In this document: piece after piece, positions 33,551-45,475 of the stretch
How positions within the stretch are numbered: the stretch's first letter is position 1
Layout: the number at the start of each line of letters is the position of its first letter
Assembly (NCBI GenBank): GCA_005406025.1
Contig: BGZK01000216.1
Coordinates: 124,001 to 188,000, forward strand
DNA length: 64,000 nt
Direction: 5' to 3'
Source of the DNA: Eumeta japonica
Taxonomy: Eukaryota; Arthropoda; Insecta; Lepidoptera; Psychidae
The notes under the pieces: model-generated
The model's input: only the letters and a program-made list of their open reading frames with translations
The model's database searches: none
What the model was told of the DNA's origin: nothing
Translations under genes and position numbers: made by a program

Positions 33551-36500
33551 TGTGATTTAAAATCATTTTTTACCTGATTCGTGATTAACAAAACGAAATT
33601 ACAATAGTAAATTATAATCTCCTGCACTACAGCATGTACTTGTTCGTCGATACTTAATGATAATCTAGAAAAAGTTCATAGTCTTCATCAGTTCCGATTC
33701 GCTTCAAAAGCACCTCCCGCCCGCGTACAGTTTCCCTCTTTATTCCTGGGGACTGTAGAAATTTCAAAGTTTCCTTTCCATTGCCGTAACGCGTTCGGTT
33801 ACGTAACCATTATCTCGCTGCCGCCGCGTCGGGTACGCGGCGCGCAAACGGACTGATAGCGGCTTGTTTGGAGACTAGGTACTCAAGGTCCGGACACGAT
33901 TCGTGTGTTGTCGTCACCTCGGGTACGCGGTGACGGTTACATTGTATTTGTCGTTCGCTAACCGCGGCCCAAAGGCTGCATAATTGATAATAATAATAAT
34001 AGATTCGAATAGGTTTTGCGGAGTTGTATGGAAATTTTCCAAGTCCGTCTCCTTCGGGCGAACCGCATGCCTCACAAATTTCTGTTCGGCGCGAGTATTC
34101 GACATTTCATCTCGAAAGGCGGTCGACGCGTATCAGCGTGGGTAACAATTTTATCGAATGCGATTTTTTAACATTGGTTTTTTTTATGTTATATAATTCA
34201 TAGTTGTTTGAACTAAACTGCTGCACGCGGACATCTTGTCTTCAACATCATATCTGTAAAGGAATTGAGAACAAATTCTAAACGACTTAAATCGAGATAA
34301 AAGTGATGAAATTTTATCAATTTTTTAATAAGATACAATATGTATTAATTTTATTTTAGAACGGTTAACTAGTTACGCGTGGCCGCCTACCATCTGTTCA
34401 GGTTTTTTTTTCCAAGTATGGAAATTCATCACGCTTTGTCCTGCATTCGTTGGCAGTAGCGTGTGGAACGTCGGGTATCATTAAAGATGTACGTGGCTTT
34501 TCGTCCTAGTCGACTGTTCATCAGTTTTTTCGATTTTAAGTTCCGATTCAGGTTTTAAAAGGGTTTTAAAATAACTACTTACGAGAGTATAATATCAAGG
34601 ATTACAAAGTATATTTTAAAGGATTACAAATATATATATATATATATATTTGCTAGTGTGGCTATTCGCTGTCCTCCAAAGCGGTGTCTAAAGTAATATT
34701 TGCGAGCAGAACTCATTGTTCGTTCGATAACTCGGGAATGTAATGATTGAGTTTCATGCAAATGAGCCTTCTTTGTATGTACGCGCCAAGGAGTCGATCC
34801 GTCATTAGCTTACGTCACCCGGTGACCGGCGGCCGCGGCGGGCGGGCGCGGAGACCCCCTGCGAATACCACGCAACCTTTGGCTCTTAACTTCCTAAGGG
34901 ACGGCGCCCAACGACAAGACGGATTCGTTGTAGACGAGTGATAGTGTAGTCACTTTTAATTAACCGAGATGCGGCACTCGCGTTACATTTTAATATTTTG
35001 GAATATCACGTGCAGAGGACGTAATTGATAATACGAAAAAGGAACAGAGTAATGCGATACGAATACGAAAGTTATGATGACGAGCTCTGACCGACGACAA
35101 AGACCTTGGAGACGGGTATTCGGTATTCGTGTGACGCACTGAATTTGGTCGTGAGTCCTTCGTATAATACGGTCGGCGATTGGTAGATGCCAACGGTGCG
35201 TCTTCGAATCGTACGTTCACGGCAAAGGTTCGAAGGAATAATACGCTGGTATGCGAATAATATAATAATAACGAAAATAGAAAGCGTGGATAAAGGACAT
35301 CTCTAATAAATTTAAAATAACTCAAATATATTTTTTTTTTAGTAAATAGGTTTCTTTTTTGTAGTCGAGCTACGTTCTACGAAGAACCAAAGGCTTGCTA
35401 CATAGTTTTATGAATATTTGTGCTTGTGTTCACATTACTTCCTTTGGGTCGGTCACGAAAAAAGGTCACGAATTGTTTAGAAACTTCCCGGACGTCAAGA
35501 AAAAATATCTAAAATTATTTATCTCGTCCCCTCGCCCGTCAAGCCATCGGCATAAAAATTTTGCGACGCCAATTCTGTAACAGGATAAAAATAATTGAAG
35601 CGAAATGACCATAGATCAAAACTTTAGCAATACACACGTACAGCGCCGCAGTCCGATGACGAGTTTGACCCGAATCGCGCCGGTTGTCGTCCGCCGACGG
35701 GGACGGCGAGGACGGCTTTTGTGCACAACAGAAAAGTAATGAACCTATCGGCATTTATTAAGCGAGAAGGCAGTAAGTTGGGGCGAAGTTAACACGAAAT
35801 TGGCCTCGTTCATTTTGTCAGTTCAACGAATCGTTACAATTTTTGCATGTTTCAAACCATCTGTATTGATTGTTGTTAAAAAATACGCCGAGTCTCTCCA
35901 ATCGATGTATTTCGAATGATGTCTGTTTTAAAACTTTCGCAAGACTACTTACTATATTAGAAGTTAATATACGTAATTATATTACGGTAAAAATGTTTCT
36001 AGGTTGGCCGAGTGTCTACAGGTTCAAGTATATTGTTTGGAGGGACATTTTAAACAAATTGCTGTATCGTTTTTCGCGCCGCTTGTTACCCAAGAGATTG
36101 TTATCGTCCTCTTAGCAAATGAAAGAGGCGACCGACAGGACACTGTGCCTAAGAATAGAAACGCCAATCCTTCGCGCGAATATAAAATTGTAATGACGCT
36201 ATGGACTTAACTTAAAATTTATCCAGATATTCTTATTACCAGCGGATAATCGTAATATATTAGATTTCATTATATAAGCGCGATGTAACTGAAGAACAGA
36301 ATAAAAGGCACTACTTTGTTACGATGTGTATTGCGCGCTTGGCACTTCTATCTAATTATGGTATTCTGTTTACCCTACGAGCGGTGTTTTATTTTTGCGA
36401 CGACCGTGCCTACCACTTACTAAGTGAGCGACCTTTAGAAATGTACACTTAAAACGAGTCGCCGGTTATGTACGCGATCGCTAAAAACTAAAACAAGGTT

Positions 36501-36970
36501 TTAAGCGTGAGGCTGCGAGGCGGCGGTTTCATATTTGTTCTTTGTCCTTTTTTCGTTAGCCGTGACACATTTTTGTGTATTTCATAGGTAAGTACAGATT
36601 TACTTGCCATTTTGACAATACTTTGTAATATTCGCCAACACAAGCTGGCACACAACAGGGAGAGAACCATCCCTTTGAAGGAAGTCAGAAACTACAGAAA
36701 CTACACACTATACAGAAAAAGTTTTACGTAAAATGGTCGATATGTTAGTTTTTGAAGCATTTTTTTTAGATTGAAATTTTGTTTAATTACAAACCGTCGC
36801 GTCTCTAGTTTTGTTCCGCTAACCTTTGAATCCATTTTAATTTTGAAAACATTTTTAATTACCTATGTATATATGAAATGTATGATGCTTGACTGATATT
36901 AGTGGATTACAACTTTCATTTTTATTTACGAAGCTGAATTATTTTAACTTTGTTAAATAAGATGCATATC
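33551..36970. other. Unannotated DNA with small GC-rich patches
   Basis: No gene recognised. GC-richer patches at about 33780-33850 (with the palindrome GGTTACGTAACC) and 34800-34930. A short TA tract is at 34629-34649. The minus frame at 34990-35325 starts at a non-ATG codon and is not called. Confidence 0.4.
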
Positions 36971-37210
36971 TCACGGTAAATACAGAGTAATAACTGTTAC
37001 TTTGTAGCCGTGGGAGCCTTCAACCCCTTTAGGCCGGCGCGGAGAGCGAGGCCCCACCGATACGTGAACGACACAACAATTACTTTGTATTTTTTCTTTT
37101 AGTCGGTTAATCAATTGTTGTTTTGTCCCCTTTACTATTATATAAATGTAATCTTTAATGATTTCACAAACACAATTCCACAACATAGTATTAACGATAT
37201 TTTGAGGCAT
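36971..37210 (-). CDS. ATG-initiated 79-codon ORF with SAP-like patch
   Basis: A true ATG at 37208-37210 opens 79 codons to TGA at 36971. The middle reads YIYIIVKGTKQQLINRLKEK, which resembles the second half of a SAP-type DNA-binding helix-extended loop-helix (G-T/S-K-x-x-L-x-x-R-L). The C-terminal third is Arg/Pro-rich and falls in a GC-rich patch that may be repeat-derived. The upstream half of a SAP domain and any splice partners are not evident. The resemblance is short and could be chance. Confidence 0.22.
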   Translation of the reverse strand: MPQNIVNTMLWNCVCEIIKDYIYIIVKGTKQQLINRLKEKIQSNCCVVHVSVGPRSPRRPKGVEGSHGYKVTVITLYLP

Positions 37211-37848
37211 TTCACACGAGAACCACGCCGAATTTAAAGTTATTTGTTAAACATTAACCATATCTTTTTATAAACCGTATTTATTATATGAAAACACGAA
37301 CCGGCGACGCGATAAAAAGTTAGTTTTAAATTTACTCGCGTTTCTGTTTTTATTATGTGTCACAGAAGCGTCGATAGCCCTTCCGAACCGAGACGCGCGC
37401 CCGTCCCTCCGGGCGGTTGTTACTTCCGAATCAATGAAATCGGATTAAAACTTCACACCGAGTACCGCCGACTTCCGACGCCCTCGGGAGCTTGGGCGCG
37501 CTCGTGGAACCGCTTCACTACGAATTAAACTCGAAGCGGGGCCGTATTGGAACCGCCTTCGTTCACGCTGCCGATGGTAATGGCGCGAAATCGTGCGCGT
37601 ACGTTATGTCGGTATCGGTATTGGTTTTAGAAGTCATCTAATGTAATGTCTTTCTCTCTACCGTAACAAAAGACATAGATAATCAACTGAAAACGACTTA
37701 CTAATTCGACCAAGTGTGACTATTATTTTTAATATAGTTAATTTAGTATTACTAAAAAAGTGACTGCTTCATGTATTGATAAATTCAATCCTTGTACGGT
37801 TATAGTTTCCTGGTGGACCTCGTATTATATTAAAAAAAAAAAAAAAAA

Positions 37849-38495
37849 ACGAGTGGTGTCGTGAGACACCAGATAGGAACGAAGTTCCTTATTATAAAAA
37901 TATTAGTTTCAAGTTCTATTCGAGGTATAAAGAAAATAATTATCAGGTATACATTTTTATTATGATTTTTTTATCGATAAAAATATAGGTGAAGAAATAG
38001 TAAAAAAATATTTGTAAGTTGTAAATAAATATTTTTTTATTAATTGTTAAAACTGTAATAAAAAGCTATAATCAGCGCCATCTGTTTTGTTTGTTAAAGA
38101 CTTTGTTAAGTTCATCAATTTGCACTATTATGTAATTATAAAATCAATAATAGATGTCACTTTCACATATTAGAATAAATATTAATTGAAAGATAAAATT
38201 TAATACTCTCCAGAACTGAAACAATCCGAGAGTTTTAATTGATGTTTTGTAAAAACTGTTTTATGCAATCATAATGGAATGAACAATCTTTGAAAGTCAT
38301 GAAACGAAAAATACAACAAAAAAAAAATAACAAACTGCAATAATAATCAGTCATCACGTAGACTATACATTAAACACTGTACAGCCGTCATACAGAGACT
38401 ATACATAAAAACCTTACGATTTTATTTAACGTTACGGAGGTTTTTTGCAGGTTAGGGTACCCCTCCGCAACGCCCCATAAGGAACTTCGTTTCAA
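37849..38495 (+). mobile_element. Non-autonomous element with twin terminal hairpins, copy B
   Basis: Starts 'acgagtggtgtcgtgagaca' and then the GGAACGAAGTTCCTT hairpin, directly after a long A run. It ends AAGGAACTTCGTTTC at 38479-38493. The first hairpin has one substitution relative to copy A (gtga for gtgg in the loop). The interior is AT-rich and does not obviously align with copy A. Confidence 0.75.
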
Positions 38496-40439
38496 TTAAA
38501 AACGTAATAATTTTTTTGAGGTGCAATTACAGAGGAAATAACTCGTTTTTAAATGTATCTCACAATCTATAATCTCATATTACAAGAACTTTAAACGGGA
38601 CATACCCGTTTTGAACTCTTCAAGGCGCACTGATAGCGAAACTATAAATACGCCAATATCGGTTGAGAATTCGTACCGTCAGTAGTGCTGTTAGCGCGAC
38701 AGCGATGCCGACGTCGTCACGCGACGGGTCAAGGGCGGCAGAGGGAATTCGCCTTCTCCCATTTCGCAGGTGTTATAACGACTTCCCGTACCGTATGTCA
38801 CGCGATTTAACCGAGGCACGTTAATGTGGTTTATTCTTTATGGCGTATATTAATTTCGTTTGAAAAAATCGTAACGAAATATCTGCTACTATTCGTACCG
38901 AGTATAAAGCACGATTTTTTTTGGATAAAATTTTAGGAAAAGTTACACCGTTGTTAACTTTTCCCGAAAGGTGAATCAGGTGCGACGTACTTATACTTGC
39001 TCGGTTACGGGACACGGCTCCTTTGTATAGGTATCTTATTTATATTTTTCTTTTACGCCGGCTAACTAAATGCACGTTGAGAATTTCACATTTTTTAAAA
39101 ATTCTGCATGATTAACCTTCATCGTTATACAGATCTCATTATGTTGTTAAAAAATTATATTTCGATCTCGGCCTGAAGTAACTAACTAACGTCGATTTGC
39201 AACAAGACTCCCAGTCTCGGCGACCTAATACGCAGGGCTGTCAGCCGATAAATGCGAAAAAACAAACAATTGTACTGAACTGGAAAGTCATAGTCAAGAA
39301 TCGATTGCTGATTGATTGATTTGTTGTTATGAGCTTATTAGATGTAGTTATCAAACCCACTGGACGAGGGAACTTATTTGTATTCGACAACATCGAGTAG
39401 ATGCGGCACGTTGTCCGGTAGTAAAATGAATGCGCCTTTGGCGTTCCACCACGCGACTGCCGCGTACTTCGACGTTAAATGTGACGTCTACGAACTCTGA
39501 CACAGTTTCGTTATTTCGTTGGCGATGTGCGATCATGCGTAATAGTTCAGAGGCGAGAAATATTCATAAACGAGCCCTACGAGTTATTGTAGTAGGCGTG
39601 TTTTGTCGATACGTCAAATCATACTGTTATTGTTTACGAGCGGACCGTACGAATCCGTCGTGTCGATTTTATTTATGACACTGAGTACCGTGTTAAGAGT
39701 TATTGTTGTACAGCTTGAGGTCCTCTCTAATATAGGTCTGTGTATGTCTTAATCATCATTACATAACGCGTTCAATACAGAAGATTCTGTAAGGTTCAAA
39801 CATAATATGTGATACTAGGGCTTGCGCCTGTATTTTTTTCTTTAATTATTGTCAAATTTTGTAATTAAAATGTTCTCAATCGTGAAACAGGTATTGATTT
39901 TGTTATGTACATGTAGTCGACGTCATCCGGCTGCGTTGGTTATGTACTTTCAGTTAATGTTAATGCAATGTTATTATCAAATCACCTATGTAGTAAATAT
40001 TAGTAGCAGATAGAATTGTGATCAATAATTCTTGATATTTATAACTTTGACTATAATAAAAGTATTTCAGTAATATACTTTATACGTTCATTAATATATA
40101 TATATAATGATAAGTATATATGAATTAACTGCGTGGTTTTAGCTAAAAAAGAATAAATAGAATCAAGTTTCTTACGTGATGTTTTGTTGGATGTCATCGT
40201 GGCGATTAAGTACTTGTGCCATTTTCTTTTACCATTAACATTTTAAAATGTCGAGCATCCAAATGTCACACGGGAATAATCGGCCCGTGAACTGAGTAAT
40301 TCGACGAATTGACTTTCTTACTTCTCTGGTGGTGTCTCTAACACGGCACCCAAAAACTCGGTGCCTCGTAGACGTCGTAAATTAAAACCATCTTCTGTAA
40401 TAGAACATATTTAGCATCCTATTCGGTTCCGCGTGGGTT
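38496..40439. other. Unannotated DNA
   Basis: No gene recognised. The minus open frame at 39351-39536 is CpG-rich and not convincing. TA-rich stretch near 40095-40107. Confidence 0.4.
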
Positions 40440-40831
40440 TCAAGAATTGATCGTAACGCGACTCGTAAATTCGGGTCGATAGAAACTTTCACGTGTTATG
40501 AACCGGCCTAACACAATGCATTCATTCATCGCGGAATACCGGTCAGGCTCCGACCTCGCCGCGTCCCCGAGCCGAAGCGGGCGGAGCGCGGAAAGGCGCC
40601 GCAGGAAAACGTGCTCGCAGGACCGGTGCTGTGACGTCAGCCGACAAGTTTTACTGCCGTCGTGCCGCATAGTAGGTATTCACGTCAAATGTCGGTTACT
40701 TGATGGGTTTTATTTTTTGATATCGCTGTATTATGACAAGGGAGAACCGGCGGGCAGAAATCTACCAAAGTATTCCGTACTCGTATACTCGTTCGTCGTT
40801 GTGTACTTGCGAAAAATATGCTTTAAATAAA

Positions 40832-41077
40832 TTATTTTATTTTGCAGTTGACCGTAAAATTTGTGGCGTTTCGCCGTACACTTTTACAGCGTCGTACAGA
40901 GAAGACGCGTCGCCGGGTATACGGACGCAATTCCGACGACCGTTGCCGCACTTGTTGTGGACGAACCGGCCGGTCCTCGCGTTTGATATCGTAATACTGA
41001 TACGGACTGATGCCGGACACGACAGATTGAACGCGAACAGCTATTGAGTGATTCTCCTTACTCGAAATATCGCACAT
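40832..41077 (-). CDS. Ambiguous coding-like segment, both strands open
   Basis: Minus strand: a true ATG at 41075-41077 opens 81 codons. The peptide is Arg/Ser-rich (starting MCDISSKENHSIAVRVQ), and its TAA stop overlaps an AATAAA. Plus strand: a strong 3' splice motif (attattttattttgcag, ending 40847) precedes a frame open to TGA at 41045-41047, and a second frame is open for 48 codons. Local composition is richer in GC than the flanks. One strand may hold a real exon, but I cannot tell which, and no known domain is seen. Confidence 0.22.
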   Translation of the reverse strand: MCDISSKENHSIAVRVQSVVSGISPYQYYDIKREDRPVRPQQVRQRSSELRPYTRRRVFSVRRCKSVRRNATNFTVNCKIK

Positions 41078-42006
41078 CTTTTACGTCAATCTGATTTTGT
41101 GTAACGACACCCCAAAAGATTTTAGTTTTGCAATACTGGATTAAATCTCAAAAAGACAAGCGACGTCTGTTGAAATCATACGCATTCAATAGAATGAGAA
41201 CAAATGCTTCGGTGTCAGATCGAGTATTTTGTATTGTAAGTCCCTCTGCGAGGTAGAGGCAAGTTGTAATTTTACGATACCGCGGCGGAATCTTAAAGAG
41301 CTTGTTTATTTCTACCCGTTATTATTTATAGTCGGCCACTTGTCTTACGTTCACTCCGCTCGACGGCCGGTTACGAACCATGCGCAATATTTCATACCCT
41401 CGATGCGTAATTTCAGATAAGCGGCACGTCGAGAGCCGATGCAAACGTTTTATTCGTTTGTACGGAGCCGGTATACCGCCTCACCATTCGTCCACTAATG
41501 GTATTAAATACGCTCGTACGACAGTCTAACGTCGACATCGCTTACTCCGATGCAAGAAAAGTCGGACAGAGTCGACGGGAAATGCGGCTGCCGTCAGTGG
41601 CGCCATCTTTGTTTCTGCCAATCAGTGCTGTGTACTCTTTTTTTGGGAATGTTTTGTATCTTATAGGTTAAAAGTTACATGCCACATGCGGCGGTGGCGT
41701 CCCGAGCGTATAAAATTGACGGCTACCTTTTCCATGAGTTTTTGTAAACGAATGGTTGTTTTCTGTAATGTTGCATTTGATGTTTTACTATCTCGTCAAT
41801 GACATAATATATATAAAAAAAAAAACTGATAATAAATATTTTTTCTTCGACAAGTACTATTTATCAAAAGTTAATAGTCTGAAAGACTATACTAATCTCT
41901 CTTTTATTTTGTGCTGTTTCAGAACATTATTTTGTTAAGTGAAACAGATAAATATCAAGATATATATTTCCATAGTTTAATTTTACATATGTGTCATGTG
42001 CATATA
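41078..42006. other. Unannotated DNA
   Basis: No gene recognised. Mixed composition to 41720, AT-rich after. Confidence 0.4.
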
Positions 42007-42044
42007 TTTATTATGTATTATAATAGTTCCAAGTAGTATTTATT
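42007..42044 (-). terminator. Two AATAAA polyadenylation motifs (minus strand)
   Basis: AATAAA on the minus strand at 42039-42044 and 42007-42012, about 70 and 105 nt beyond the stop codon of the minus-strand gene model. AT-rich context makes chance hits common, so they only mildly support the model. Confidence 0.3.
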
Positions 42045-42115
42045 TGTTCCATTGAATTGGTCAAATTCGATACACGTATAACGGAATTAGGCCAGCCGGG
42101 TCCCTCGTATATCAA

Positions 42116-43751
42116 TTACAAAGGATTACAAAGCACTCTCGGCGCGTCGTCCGCGCGACGAGCGAGGTTATCACCTTCGTCAAGCCGGGCGGGGTCCGTA
42201 ATGCCGTTTTCGTTTAATATATCTGAGCTTTTTACAGCCTTTTCAGCTTTGGGAATCCCGAGAGCCGGCGGACAGATTAACGCTTTGTCTGTCGAGAGAT
42301 TATTCAAACGAGGCTTATACGGTATGGGGACACGAGAGGGTTGTACATGATTCCGGTTGGATGAGATCTCAATATCAAATATTTAGTTGTGTCATAATAA
42401 TTTATTAGCACTCTAGCTATTTTCATTGCTCTTTTTCGCTTAGACATGCTTAAAATCGTGTATTTCATTTGCTTTGCTAATTTTACATTGGTCCATTCAT
42501 GTCGCATGTGATCTACAAACTACGCATGATTCATGCGTAGTCTGTAGATTGACAGCATGACGACCTAAGGAATTTTACGCCTATTATTATCGGTAACTGA
42601 AGCGGGAAACATCCCTGTGCATATACGGGTAAACAGGCCCTCGACGTCTTTGACGGGTGACTGACGCATGAACTGACTTTCAAATAATTTGTAAGTTATA
42701 ACGTGCTTAAAGTTTGTATCCATACATGTGCTTGTTTCACCTCTGCGTTTTTGATGATTATTGAGTCATCATTGAGTATAAGTGTCAGTTGGCCGTCTTC
42801 TAATGCGGTCACAGGATCTGCGGTTATCACTACGAGCGACCGCTCGTCGCGGTATACGTGCTCGAGCGTGTCTCGCAAAACTGTCGATTGTCGGTAGGTA
42901 TCGGTTCGAAGTATGTGCGTGTGTGTGTGTGTACGGTTTACCCGCCATAGAGCACACGGAGGACGGCAACGGTAACGCAACGCGAATGAATACTGAATAA
43001 AGCCGTGTACCGACATTGATGGTGAAACATGTATTTATATAACTTGTAGTAGCGGTAATTAATTAATGTGTGTATCTCTTACAAATCCATTTTTCAAGGC
43101 GACAATAACCGAAGAAGTTTTCTTTTTTTTCTTTGTCTCTCAACGTAGAAAGCTGTAAAAACTATAAATCCGCGTGGACTGCGATTCGATGTAGCGCACT
43201 CGGTAGCCGCTCATCGTACGAGGGATGCCCCGAAACAGCATCTGCGCCGGATGTACTGAAGCGCGCACTATCGTATTAAACGTACCGATCTCGAGGCCAC
43301 CGGCGACGGCGTGCGCCTTTATAGATATTGCACTCATAATAGATTTAGTACAATATTATAACTGTCTATTGAAAAAATTATTGTTTGCAATGTACCCTGT
43401 AAGGCGATTGAATGTTTCGTGCATATGTCGGCGCTGCTTCGAATGTTTTCATGTAGCAAACGACCGAAACTCTCGGGGGTAAAAGTTAATTGCGAATATT
43501 ACGTTTGGAAACTGTTTTAAACCGACCTCTACTTACATGAGTGTAAAGTGAATCGGCATTAGGCCTGGGGGACGGGCGAAGCTGATGAGGAGAGCGCGGG
43601 CGGTCGAAGGACAAGCTCGTGAAGCGAATCGAAACTGTAAAAGGGCACCGCTCTTGTGATCCTTAAACTCCAAACAGAGAGCACACTTAGCACCCACGGA
43701 TCGTGCGCCCTGTGAGCACTCGATATGGTATGCTGAATTGTATTTGGGCAT
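42116..43751 (-). CDS. Candidate four-exon gene, unknown product (about 217 aa)
   Basis: Model, 5' to 3' on the minus strand. Exon 1 is 43751-43537: a true ATG preceded in frame by a TGA, ending at a perfect GTAAGT donor. Exon 2 is 43332-43286, after 'tactaaatctattatgag', ending at GTACGT. Exon 3 is 42880-42741, after 'cgacag', ending at GTGAAA. Exon 4 is 42367-42116 (or from 42313), ending in TAA. Lengths 215, 47, 140 and 252 join in one frame: phases 2, 1 and 0 all match. Exon 3 encodes an acidic/hydrophobic alternation (RDERSLVVITADPVTALEDG), exon 4 a charged tail (DPARLDEGDNLARRADDAPR). Exon 4 is also open on the plus strand. No known family is recognised. The acceptors of exons 2 and 4 are weak, and I chose sites with knowledge of phase, so chance assembly is possible. 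A simpler alternative starts at the ATG at 43335-43337 in exon 2. Confidence 0.33.
42511..42549. repeat. 39-bp near-perfect palindrome
   Basis: Arms 42511-42529 (ATCTACAAACTACGCATGA) and 42531-42549 are reverse complements with a single mismatch and a one-base centre. It lies in intron 2 of the candidate minus-strand gene. Could extrude as a cruciform or fold as an RNA hairpin. Confidence 0.85.
42914..42930. repeat. (GT)n microsatellite
   Basis: Short GT run in intron 1-2 of the candidate minus-strand gene, close to its exon 3 acceptor. Confidence 0.8.
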
Positions 43752-44543
43752 TCGTCATTATGGATTTCTCATTATTGACTGGTTCCGTTGAAATTTATTA
43801 TTACGGTCTTATCGCGCAGACGTTGTGTCGTAACGATATAGTTGTACGTGCACATGCTCTACGACGATCTACCGCATAGATGTGCACGTTTACAGCAGCT
43901 CAACCCCGCCGCGGTACCGAACAGCTCTTATCTCGTCAGTGATGCTGGTAGATGCGTAATATTATGGATTGTGTTATGGTCTGTTGTGTCGTCGACCGGG
44001 ACGTACACATTTTTACCACCGTTTTTTTTCGATATATAGAGATGTTTAAAAAACAAAATTGCGTATTGTGAACATTTCTGCGTTTTCACAGTTAAAACGT
44101 TCTGGTGATCGACAAGTAAAGAAATAGTAAAACAAATGTGTCGAGTGTACGACACTGGCTCCTGTCGCTTTTTTATTTCACATTTTTTAAGCTATAGAAG
44201 AATTTGTGTATTTCGTGTATAAATACGTTTGATTATGCAAACTTTACTGATTTTCGAAATACTTTTTCCAAGGAAGGAAACAAGTATTTAATAAGTACAA
44301 AACTTATAAACATATAAATATTGATTTATTATTCGTTACAAAGTAGCATTGCTTGTATATTGTATTTAAATTATAACAATATTTAGCTATATTTCAAGTC
44401 AGAATATTCTCAACGTATGGATGGAACTAAGTACTAAAACAATAGACATAAACAGAACGTGTGCCGTATTTTAAGCGGTTCTCACGTGGGAGATGTCTAA
44501 ACTACCCCCTCGTCTATTTGTGCTTTTCTAATAGCTCCCCCAG
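43752..44543. other. Unannotated DNA
   Basis: This would include the promoter of the candidate minus-strand gene; no TATA box or initiator stands out. Confidence 0.3.
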
Positions 44544-44654
44544 CTCGCGAGCGCGCAGGCGCGCCCGGCGGCGGCGCTGGAGAGGGCGCGCCACGAGACG
44601 GGCCGGCCGTCCTGGACGACCCTCGCGCGCTGTGACGGTGTTGTTATATTGTAG
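44544..44654 (+). CDS. Candidate terminal exon, unknown
   Basis: The 3' splice site 'tgcttttctaatagctcccccag' has a ctaat branch-like motif and a pyrimidine run. It precedes 36 open codons ending in TAG (44652-44654). The peptide starts LASAQARPAAALERARHETG and is Ala/Arg-rich, partly because the island is GC-rich. No upstream exon partner was found and no domain is recognised. Confidence 0.22.
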   Translation, partial: LASAQARPAAALERARHETGRPSWTTLARCDGVVIL

Positions 44655-44696
44655 CTCTTCCAGTGTTCTGCTGCCGCCAACTCTAATGTTCTCTAG

Positions 44697-44807
44697 GATT
44701 GTGTGAACGACGTGGGCTCTGCTTATGTTACAAGCGACCGACCGAGTGAAACTTCAACCGGACGGACGTGTAACAAGGGATGCCCGTTTCGAATCGTATC
44801 CCGTTAG
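44697..44807 (+). CDS. Second candidate exon downstream, unknown
   Basis: 'ctctaatgttctctag' precedes 36 open codons to TAG at 44805-44807. The peptide begins DCVNDVGSAYVTSDRPSETS and contains CNKGCPF. A frame in the same place also continues to 44907. The strong acceptor and ordinary composition make it slightly more credible than most, but it stands alone. Confidence 0.2.
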   Translation, partial: DCVNDVGSAYVTSDRPSETSTGRTCNKGCPFRIVSR

Positions 44808-45384
44808 GGCGTCCAGACATATCAGTGATATTGATCTGTGTTATAGACAGGTGTATACACACAAAGAAATGTCAGACACGGTAGAGGTGAATCCGTCAGA
44901 AAACTAATTTGCGAGAGAATGAGACGAATGCGTTGTCGGCAGAGAGATGATTGTAGGGTTTATTTGTTTATAATATTGATACCGCGTTTAAAAATTATTT
45001 TACATTTTGCTATTCAATTCCATGTTTTTAATTTCAGTAGACAGGTGCACTCGAGCACACTTATGTAGAGTGATTGGTGGACAGAAGTAAAAAGGCTACG
45101 AGCACAGAGGAGACGGAAGATAATATCAAACACTATACATGTGTATTCTATCCCATTATCTCGCTGTCTAAATCATATCGATGTATATGTCTGTCTCTTT
45201 TTAGTGTCGCTTTTTCGTTTCATCGAGTTTCAAGTCACAACGGTGTTTTCACTTTAAAAATATCCAAGGTCTAATATCTGCTTACATCCTTTTAAATATT
45301 TAGATTGAAGATAAGATACAATCTCTTTAATGAAATTGCATTTTCCCATTCGATGCTGTAACGAAACAGCTCCGATAGTAAACT

Positions 45385-45475
45385 CTCGGCGCCCCCGCCC
45401 CCGCGCCCGCCTCGTTTATTCATCGCCCTCGCCGCAGCGCAGTAGCGCCGCGAGCGTTACGGGCGGTCGGTTCTG
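45385..45475. other. Small GC-rich island
   Basis: C-rich stretch ('gcgcccccgcccccgcgccc') followed by 'gccgcagcgcagtagcgccg'. Possibly regulatory. No open frame worth calling. Confidence 0.4.
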
